From the NCBI GenBank assembly GCA_964505325.1, contig CAZDHT010000005.1, positions 1 to 54,515 on the forward strand: a stretch of 54,515 nt of DNA, in the 5' to 3' direction. Shown here in pieces: positions 48,570 through 54,515 of the stretch; position 1 is the first letter of the stretch, and every line of letters starts with the position of its first letter. The DNA comes from CAZDHT01 sp964505325. GTDB lineage: Bacteria; Planctomycetota; PUPC01. Under the pieces are notes generated by a model. The model worked only from the letters and a program-made list of their open reading frames with translations, searched no databases and was not told the origin of the DNA. The translations under genes and the position numbers were made by a program.

Positions 48570-50210
48570 GTGTCGTACCTGGTGCTGGCAAGGAAATACC
48601 GGCCGACGACGTTCGACGAGGTCATCGGTCAGGAAAGCACGGCGGCGACGCTGAAGAACGCCGTGACCTCCGGGCGCGTCGCGCACGCCTACCTGTTCAC
48701 AGGCCCGCGCGGGGTCGGCAAGACCACCATGGCCCGCATCCTGGCCAAGGCGCTCAATTGCGAAAAAGGCCCCACGCAGAACCCGTGCAACAAGTGCTCG
48801 ATCTGCAAGAGCATCGACACCGGTGACGACATCGACGTCATCGAGGTCGACGGCGCGTCGAACCGGGGGATCGACCCGATCCGCTCGTTACGTGACAATG
48901 CCCGCTACGCGCCCGCCCGCGCCAGACACAAGATTTACATCATCGACGAAGTCCACATGCTTACCAACGAGGCCTTCAACGCCCTCCTCAAGATCCTCGA
49001 GGAGCCGCCGCCGCACGTCAAGTTCATCTTTGCCACCACCGAGCCGCACAAGCTGATCGACACCATCCGCTCGCGATGCCAGCGGTTCGACTTCCGTCGC
49101 ATCCCCGCCTCGCGGATCTCCGAGCATCTGGCATACATCTGCAAAAAAGAGAAGATCAAGGCCGACGACGGTGTGCTCGACGCTATTGCACGATCCGCCC
49201 ACGGCGGGATGCGAGATGCCGAATCACTGCTGGATCAGCTCGCCGCGCTCGCCGCCGACAAGATCAGCGCCGAGGACCTCGAGCAACTTATCGGCGCGGT
49301 CTCGCAGCAGAAACTGCTCGAGCTGCTCGGTGCAATCGCCGAACACGACCCGCGCAAGGCGGTCGAGCTGGCCGACGACGCCCTCGCCAGAGGCGCCGCC
49401 GATGACGAGTTGATTCAACAACTCATCGAAGGATTCCGGGAGCTGCTGCTCGCGCGCATCGCGGGCGCCGACAGCCCGCTCATCGACCGCGGCGAGGCCC
49501 AGCGCCGGGCCATCGGCGAGCTCGCATCGAAGTTCACCATCGACGGACTGATGTACCTGGTGCAGATGTTCGCCGAGACGAAGCGCCGGGCGCGGGACAG
49601 CAGCCAGAGCCGCGTGGTGCTCGAACTCGCGCTGATCAAAGCGGCGGAGGTCCACAAACTGCGTTCGTTGGACGAGATCCTCGCCCAGCTTCGCGGGCTG
49701 GAATCAGGCGGCTCGGTTCCCCAAGGAGGCGGCGCCAGGAAGCCGCGCCCGCCGGCGACATCTCCGCCGAAAGCGGAGGCGAAGCCGCCGGCGCCGCCCC
49801 CGAAACGCACCGGCAACTTGTGGGCCGACGCGCTGGCGCTGCTCGAACAGCGGAAAGCGCCCCTCGCCACGTTCATGGCGGGGGCATCATTCCGCCCCGC
49901 CGCCGGCCCCGTCCTCGCGGGCCGCGCCACGTACATAATCGAACTCGACCCCATCGGGGTCGAGCAGGCGAAGGCCAACCAGAAGCTGATCGAGAGCGTC
50001 GTGTCGGAAGTAAGCGGAAACGCGTGCTCGGTGGAACTGCACACCTCGTCGGTCGCATCCCAGCCGGCCGGCGCGCCCAAGCCGCCGCGCCGCATCGACG
50101 CGCAGCCGAAGGGGAAACACGTGAAGAAGGCAATGGATCTCTTTAACGCCAGGGTGGTGGCGACGAACAAGAACTCCGGCAGACCGAGGGTCGAAGATGA
50201 AGGGATTTGA
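48570..50210 (+). CDS. dnaX: DNA polymerase III subunit gamma/tau (DnaX)
   Basis: A 546-residue clamp loader ATPase. The N-terminus is canonical (SYLVLARKYRPTTFDEVIGQ), followed by Walker A GPRGVGKTT near 43, a four-Cys zinc module (63-80), Walker B IIDEVHML near 125, and the SRC motif RSRCQRF with the sensor Arg near 168. Domain III ends near 360; a Pro/Lys-rich linker and a short tau-like C-terminal domain follow. The start is placed at the GTG at 48570, with AGGGG before it, because family similarity begins at the next residue; the frame stays open to 48522. It overlaps ybaB by 14 bases. Confidence 0.95.
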   Translation: MSYLVLARKYRPTTFDEVIGQESTAATLKNAVTSGRVAHAYLFTGPRGVGKTTMARILAKALNCEKGPTQNPCNKCSICKSIDTGDDIDVIEVDGASNRGIDPIRSLRDNARYAPARARHKIYIIDEVHMLTNEAFNALLKILEEPPPHVKFIFATTEPHKLIDTIRSRCQRFDFRRIPASRISEHLAYICKKEKIKADDGVLDAIARSAHGGMRDAESLLDQLAALAADKISAEDLEQLIGAVSQQKLLELLGAIAEHDPRKAVELADDALARGAADDELIQQLIEGFRELLLARIAGADSPLIDRGEAQRRAIGELASKFTIDGLMYLVQMFAETKRRARDSSQSRVVLELALIKAAEVHKLRSLDEILAQLRGLESGGSVPQGGGARKPRPPATSPPKAEAKPPAPPPKRTGNLWADALALLEQRKAPLATFMAGASFRPAAGPVLAGRATYIIELDPIGVEQAKANQKLIESVVSEVSGNACSVELHTSSVASQPAGAPKPPRRIDAQPKGKHVKKAMDLFNARVVATNKNSGRPRVEDEGI

Positions 50211-50520
50211 CGCCCCGTTGGGGAACATGATGAAGCAGGCGCAGGAGCTCCAGAAGAAGATGGCGCAGGTCCAGGCGGACCTTCGCACGCGCGTGGTGGA
50301 GGACTCGGCGGGCGGCGGCATGGTCACGGCGCAGGTCAACGGACAGCGCGAACTCGTGGCGCTCAAGATCGACCCGGAGGTCGTCGACCCGGACGATGTC
50401 GAAATGCTCCAGGACCTGGTTATTGCCGCGGTCTCTCAAGCGCTGAAAAAGGCGGAGAAACTGGCCGAAACGGAAATGGCGAAAGTTACCGGTGGGCTGT
50501 CGCTGCCGGGGATGTTCTAG
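50197..50520 (+). CDS. ybaB: YbaB/EbfC family nucleoid-associated protein
   Basis: A 107-residue DNA-binding protein. Features: MMKQAQELQKKMAQVQADL helix, GGGMVTAQVNGQRELVALKIDPEVVDPDD strand region, LVIAAVSQALKKAEKLAETEMAKVTGG helix. The reading start overlaps the end of dnaX and has GAGGG seven bases upstream. The dnaX-ybaB-recR order is widely conserved. Confidence 0.95.
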   Translation: MKGFDAPLGNMMKQAQELQKKMAQVQADLRTRVVEDSAGGGMVTAQVNGQRELVALKIDPEVVDPDDVEMLQDLVIAAVSQALKKAEKLAETEMAKVTGGLSLPGMF

Positions 50521-50555
50521 CAGACGCCCCGGCCTCCTGCGGAACCGATCGGGAA

Positions 50556-51179
50556 GTGGCGGAGATGGCCAAAAGCCCGGAAAGCATCGAGAAGCTGAGA
50601 ACGGAGATCGCCAAGATGCCCGGCATCGGCATCCGCACGGCCGAGCGGCTGGCGTACTACGTCCAGTCGCTCAGCAACGAGGAGGCCCGCAAGCTGATCG
50701 GCGCAATCCGCGAGGTAAAGGCCAAGGCGATCACGTGCTCGACCTGTTTCAACATCAGCGAAACAGACCCCTGCCCGATCTGCGCGAGCCGCGGGCGGGA
50801 TCGCTCGACCCTGTGCGTGGTCGAGCGCGTGCGGGACCTGGCGGCAATCGAAGCCAGCGGCAGCTACCGCGGCCTCTATCATGTGCTGGGCGGGCGGATT
50901 GCGCCGCTGGAGCGCGTGTACCCGGAGGACCTGACCATCGACGGCCTCCTCCGCCGGGCGCAAGAAAGCGAGGTCAAGGAAGTCATCATCGCTACGAACC
51001 CGGACACGGAGGGTGATTCGACGGCGAATTTCCTGATGGACAAGCTGGCGCCGCTGGACGTGGCGGTGTCGGTGCTGGCGCGGGGCGTACCCGCGGGCGG
51101 GCAGATTGAGCACGCCGCCCAGAGCACGCTGGCCGGTGCAATATCGGGAAGGCGGGGCGTAAGCGCTAAAGACAAATGA
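50556..51179 (+). CDS. recR: Recombination protein RecR
   Basis: A 207-residue RecFOR component that helps load RecA at gaps. Helix-hairpin-helix near MPGIGIRTAERLAYYV, the Cys4 zinc finger CSTCFNISETDPCPIC, then the Toprim domain with ATNPDTEGDSTANFL and the terminal region GVPAGGQIEHA are all present. Starts with GTG at 50556; an ATG nine bases later is an alternative. 35 bases after ybaB. Confidence 0.95.
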   Translation: MAEMAKSPESIEKLRTEIAKMPGIGIRTAERLAYYVQSLSNEEARKLIGAIREVKAKAITCSTCFNISETDPCPICASRGRDRSTLCVVERVRDLAAIEASGSYRGLYHVLGGRIAPLERVYPEDLTIDGLLRRAQESEVKEVIIATNPDTEGDSTANFLMDKLAPLDVAVSVLARGVPAGGQIEHAAQSTLAGAISGRRGVSAKDK

Positions 51180-51265
51180 AGTTCCGCCGACAATTAGGGT
51201 GACGACCGCGGTTGGCCGTGCGCCGGCCGCCTTGTGGCAAGCGGTGGGTTGAGAGGAAGTTGTCC

Positions 51266-52699
51266 GTGCCGATGCAGATGAACCTGTCCCTCTACCAGAA
51301 ACTCGAAATGAGGATGCGGCTCGCGCCGCAGATCATCCAGTCCATCGAGATCCTCCAACTCCCCACCCTCGAACTTCAACAGCGAATCAATCAGGAAATG
51401 CTCGAGAACCCGGTGCTCGACCAACTCGAAAACGGCTCCGAACCCGCCGAAGACCTCGAGGAGCCGACCCACGAGGACGAACGCACCACGGACGAGTCCG
51501 AATTCGACAAAATGCTGGAGATGGAGGAGCGGCTCGGCGATTACTCCTCCCAGGCGCCCGCGCGGCCAAAGAAGACCGATCGGGACCCGAAACTCGAGGC
51601 GATGCAGAACACCGCGGCGCCGCCCATCTCGCTCCAGCAGTACCTCGCCGACCAGCTCACCATGCTCGACCTCGATCCCGCCACCCGGAGCATCGCCGAG
51701 AACCTCATCTATAACCTGGACGACAATGGCTACCTCCAGTACAGCCTGGAAGAGGTCGTCGAGTCGATGCCAGTGGGTACCACGGTGGCCCAGGCGGAAC
51801 GGGTGCTGCGGATCGTGCAGTCGCTGGATCCGCCCGGCGTCGGCGCACGCGACCTCAGGGAATGCCTGCTCCTGCAACTGGCCACCGGCGACGGCAAGTA
51901 TGAACTCGAGCGCATCCTGATCGCCAACCACCTCGAAGACCTGCAAATGAACCGGTATCCGAAGATCGTCAAGGAGACCGGCTCCTCATTGCAGGAGGTA
52001 CGCGAGGCGGCGAGCATGGTGTGCCACCTCAGCCCCAAACCGGGCGCCATCTTCAGCTCCGAGCGGGCGCATTATGTCCTCCCCGACGTAAGGATCGAGG
52101 AAGAGAACGGCGGGTACGTGGTGACGATGTGCGACGACTACGTCCCCCGCCTCCGGATCAGCCGGCATTACCTCCGGCTGTTGCGGTCGGAGCGGGTCAC
52201 CCTGGAAGAGAAGGAATACATCAAGAAGAAGATGCAGTCGGCCAAATGGCTGATTGATTCGATCCAGCAGCGCCGCAACACCCTGCTCCGGATTATGGAA
52301 GAAATCGTCAAGGTCCAGCGCGATTTCTTCGACCGGGGGATTCGATTCCTCAAGCCGCTCAGGATGGGAGTGGTCGCGGAAGTGGCCGGGGTGCACGTCT
52401 CGACCGTCAGCCGCGCCATCGCCGACAAGTACGCGCAGACTCCGCGGGGCCTGTTCGAGATCAAGTTCTTCTTCGCCGGCAGCGCACAGGCCGACGGCGA
52501 CGGCTCCGGCGCGTCGAGGGCGAGCGTGCAGGACCTGGTCCGCGAGATCGTTGAAAAGGAAGACAAGCTCAAGCCGCTGAGTGACGGCGACATCGTCAAT
52601 CTGCTCAAGGACCGGGACATCGACGTCGCGCGCCGCACCGTCACCAAGTATCGCCAGTTGATGAACATCCCGCCCTCGCGCCAGCGGATCGAGTACTGA
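51266..52699 (+). CDS. rpoN: RNA polymerase sigma-54 factor RpoN
   Basis: A 477-residue sigma factor. Region I: NLSLYQKLEMRMRLAPQIIQSIEILQLP with a Gln-rich start. Then an acidic region II, the core-binding domain (ISLQQYLADQLTML; IAENLIYNLDDNGYL; LDPPGVGARDLRECLLLQL), an HTH with AEVAGVHVSTVSRAIADKY, and the RpoN box ARRTVTKYR near the C-terminus. All parts are intact. The GTG at 51266 is eight bases from AGGA; the ATG at 51272 is the other candidate. It follows recR after 86 bases. A sigma54-type site is seen at 10366-10381. Confidence 0.95.
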   Translation: MPMQMNLSLYQKLEMRMRLAPQIIQSIEILQLPTLELQQRINQEMLENPVLDQLENGSEPAEDLEEPTHEDERTTDESEFDKMLEMEERLGDYSSQAPARPKKTDRDPKLEAMQNTAAPPISLQQYLADQLTMLDLDPATRSIAENLIYNLDDNGYLQYSLEEVVESMPVGTTVAQAERVLRIVQSLDPPGVGARDLRECLLLQLATGDGKYELERILIANHLEDLQMNRYPKIVKETGSSLQEVREAASMVCHLSPKPGAIFSSERAHYVLPDVRIEEENGGYVVTMCDDYVPRLRISRHYLRLLRSERVTLEEKEYIKKKMQSAKWLIDSIQQRRNTLLRIMEEIVKVQRDFFDRGIRFLKPLRMGVVAEVAGVHVSTVSRAIADKYAQTPRGLFEIKFFFAGSAQADGDGSGASRASVQDLVREIVEKEDKLKPLSDGDIVNLLKDRDIDVARRTVTKYRQLMNIPPSRQRIEY

Positions 52700-52798
52700 C
52701 GGCCGGCCGCCATCATCCCGCCCATCCCTCAAGCCATCTCGCAGGGCAACACTTCGGCCACCTGGAGCGGTGCCGCAATGGTTTGCCGCCACTGCTTC

Positions 52799-52827
52799 TT
52801 GACTCCGCACGCCCGCTCGTGAACAAT
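52799..52827 (+). promoter_or_regulatory. Sigma70-like promoter before the last gene
   Basis: -35 TTGACT (52799-52804), 17-base spacer, -10 AACAAT (52822-52827). Leader of about 45 bases without an evident ribosome site. Confidence 0.4.
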
Positions 52828-52878
52828 TGATGGGCGTCCTCCGTTTAGACGGCCAGGCTTGTTATACGGACAGCGCCG

Positions 52879-54438
52879 ATGAGGACCCTGCACCTGATCG
52901 CAGTGCTCGCGGGCCTGCTTGCCCGCTCCGCCGGCGGGTTCGCGGCGGCGGCGAGCGGCGGCACCGCTCCGATCCACTTCAAGCCGGGGCGGTGGGTCGA
53001 GCTCCCGGCGCTGCCGCCGGGCCGGGTGACCGCGCCCGGCACGACGACGGTGATCGAGACCGCGCGGGCCGACGCACAATACGCGCTGCCGATGTCCGAC
53101 CCGTGGACGGCGGCCGTTGGCGATGCGAATCTGGACGTCGCGGGTGTCCCCGAGGGCGCCTGGCTGGCCGCGGAGTTGAACCGCGGGGTTGGAATCGGAA
53201 CGGCTGCCCGAGATGGCATTCTGAATGCGCTCCCCCAGGGCTCGACACTCGTGAAGCTCGGCGACGTCCGGCGCGGCGTGCCGGAGCCGGTCGACCTCGT
53301 CATCTGCCACGATTTCAGCGAGAGCAAGCTTCAGCCGCAGGAACGCGCCGCCGTCCGGCAGTTTGCCCGGCGCGGCGGCGCGGTGTTTCTCATCTTCGCG
53401 TCGCGCGCCATCCCCGCCGCGTCGGAGGAGCTGTGGCGCGGCCTGTTCGGCGCACACGGCAAGCCCGAGAAGCAGGCGCCCGGACTTCCCCGCCGCTTCC
53501 TGGTGCCGGCCGGTTTCGCCCTGCGGTTCGACCCCAACATGCCGCGCCTGGTCTGGCAGCGCTGCGGCCGCGGAATCGTGCTCGCATACGGCTTGGCCCC
53601 CAGCGAGAACGTTCTGGAACGGCCCGAGGAAACGACTCAGCTTTTCGCGCGCGCGCTGGTCCACATCCGCAGGAACCGGCGCCCGCTGAACCTCGGCCCG
53701 GTCGACCCCGGTGTGTTTGGCCTGTTCGAGCAGGCCGACTGGTCGGCGCGCCCCCGCCGCAGGTTCACGCTCCTGGCTTGCGGATACGCGGCCGCCGCGA
53801 TCGGGCTGCTGCTGAGCTTCGGTACACTACTGACCAAGCGGCGCTGGATCCGGCCGGCCGGGATCGCGTGCATTGCCGCCGGCGGGGCAGCGATTCTGCT
53901 GGCGCTCACGGCCGGGACATCGGGGTTGGCGCTCGACACCGTCGCAGTCATCGTACAGGAGCCGGGCGCGGACCCGACGGAGGTGGTAGTCGCGCGGATA
54001 TCGCGGCTGGGTCCGGGCGGCACGCCGCAACTGCGCGCCGCGTCGGCCATGCCGCCCAGGCTTGTCCTGCACAGCCGCTTCTCGGCCAGCCTTAAGAACT
54101 GGGTCAACTACCGGTTTCGGCCGGGCGGCGCAACCGTCGAGCCGGATTTGGAGGTCGGCCAGAAGGCCTGCCTGGTCGCCATCCGGAGCGCTTCGGCCGA
54201 GTCGGCGCACGACAGCGCGTCGGCCCCGGACGTCTCGCCGCCACCCAGGGCCGAGCACCTCATCGAGTTCGTCAGGCAGCGCTGGACCACGGACGACATG
54301 GACTACACGTTCCGCTGGGTGCGGCCGCCATTTCAGCCGCGCGCGTTCGACGTATCGGCAGATGATCACTTCGTGCAGATTCACCGAAGTCCCGTCCTGA
54401 TCGTCACGGGGGTGAAGAAGCCCCGCACCGTGCGGTAA
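52879..54438 (+). CDS. Membrane protein with periplasmic amidotransferase-like domain
   Basis: A 519-residue protein of no firm family. A signal peptide (1-24) is followed by a soluble region whose middle (VDLVICHDFSESKLQPQERAAVRQFARRGGAVFLIFAS, about 135-175) has the strand-helix pattern of GATase1-like / DUF4350-type domains often found in planctomycete surface proteins. Two membrane helices come next (FTLLACGYAAAAIGLLLSF and GIACIAAGGAAILLALTAG, about 297-350). A C-terminal beta-rich domain follows. Layout resembles membrane proteins from BatA/aerotolerance-like or gliding-associated loci, but neighbours do not support either. The ATG at 52879 lacks a clear ribosome site. Confidence 0.65.
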   Translation: MRTLHLIAVLAGLLARSAGGFAAAASGGTAPIHFKPGRWVELPALPPGRVTAPGTTTVIETARADAQYALPMSDPWTAAVGDANLDVAGVPEGAWLAAELNRGVGIGTAARDGILNALPQGSTLVKLGDVRRGVPEPVDLVICHDFSESKLQPQERAAVRQFARRGGAVFLIFASRAIPAASEELWRGLFGAHGKPEKQAPGLPRRFLVPAGFALRFDPNMPRLVWQRCGRGIVLAYGLAPSENVLERPEETTQLFARALVHIRRNRRPLNLGPVDPGVFGLFEQADWSARPRRRFTLLACGYAAAAIGLLLSFGTLLTKRRWIRPAGIACIAAGGAAILLALTAGTSGLALDTVAVIVQEPGADPTEVVVARISRLGPGGTPQLRAASAMPPRLVLHSRFSASLKNWVNYRFRPGGATVEPDLEVGQKACLVAIRSASAESAHDSASAPDVSPPPRAEHLIEFVRQRWTTDDMDYTFRWVRPPFQPRAFDVSADDHFVQIHRSPVLIVTGVKKPRTVR

Positions 54439-54452
54439 GCAGAAGAGCGCGC

Positions 54453-54504
54453 GGACCGGCACGCCGTTGCCTGGCCTGTTTTTCGCTCACCCTAAGCACA
54501 CACG
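54453..54504 (+). repeat. Dispersed repeat, second copy at the window edge
   Basis: Starts GGACCGGCACGCCGTTGCC and ends CACACACG; aligns over about 50 bases with 34081-34132. Like that copy, it lies just after a rightward gene and contains TTTTTCGC. Confidence 0.55.
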
Positions 54505-54515
54505 TTTCTTTTGCT

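Noticed and set aside
49142..49150. A run of six A followed by G in dnaX, a possible programmed frameshift
   Set aside because: The run lies near residue 192, before domain III, is phased AAA AAA GAG, and the shifted frame would give a product without the oligomerisation domain.

Overview
This is a 54.5 kb piece of a high-GC draft bacterial genome. Three runs of exactly 100 N mark scaffold gaps, and one of them is demonstrably false because the flanks share an identical 55-base end. The content points to the Planctomycetota or a close PVC-type relative. It has several prepilin-like proteins with the late H-x9-D motif, a formylglycine-type sulfatase, large secreted polysaccharide-degrading enzymes, a gingipain-like C25 peptidase, many TPR, HEAT and PD40 lipoproteins, and RpoN. 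This assignment is an inference from gene content; no rRNA or tRNA gene was seen.

Layout. 1-5.7 kb: a leftward three-gene operon for a secreted CBM-like protein, a TPR protein and a C25 peptidase, flanked by a MITE-like repeat. 5.7-10.4 kb: a hydroxyacid dehydrogenase, a receiver-GAF-GGDEF cyclase, and a tightly coupled operon of two paralogous membrane proteins plus LemA. 10.4-17.5 kb: a fused GspF-GspF-GspE ATPase, a PfkB sugar kinase, lipoproteins, a MEMO-family protein and a Tat phosphoesterase. 17.5-24 kb: a giant pseudopilin carrying a squalene-cyclase-like domain, an eight-repeat propeller lipoprotein, a GH110-like beta-helix enzyme, MscS, and an insertion of repeats. 24-43 kb: polysaccharide and surface-polymer genes (DUF5060-type glycosidase, GH2, sulfatase with RraA-like and amidohydrolase partners, heparinase II/III-like lyase), a transglutaminase-like protein and a broken relative, a minimal pseudopilin, and a glutaminase-dead asparagine synthase. 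43-48 kb: WrbA, a second giant pseudopilin coupled to a HEAT protein, and a zinc dehydrogenase. 48-54.5 kb: a housekeeping block of long SRP RNA, dnaX, ybaB, recR and rpoN, then a membrane protein.

The strongest unusual theme is the pseudopilins. Two large ones (17476-19215 and 44589-45953) share the same N-terminal pilin stalk and the same C-terminal segment, yet carry unrelated domains at the same internal point, after a glycine-rich linker. A third (28137-28652) is the same layout without an insert. The window also encodes an ATPase in which two soluble GspF-like domains are fused in front of a GspE motor. Together these suggest a pseudopilin machine that displays interchangeable domains at the cell surface. 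No prepilin peptidase, secretin or complete GspF gene is in this window, so the link is inference.

Promoters read by eye are mostly sigma70-like with 16-17 base spacers and -10 boxes such as TACAAT or TAGAAT. One good sigma54-type site lies before the LemA operon.
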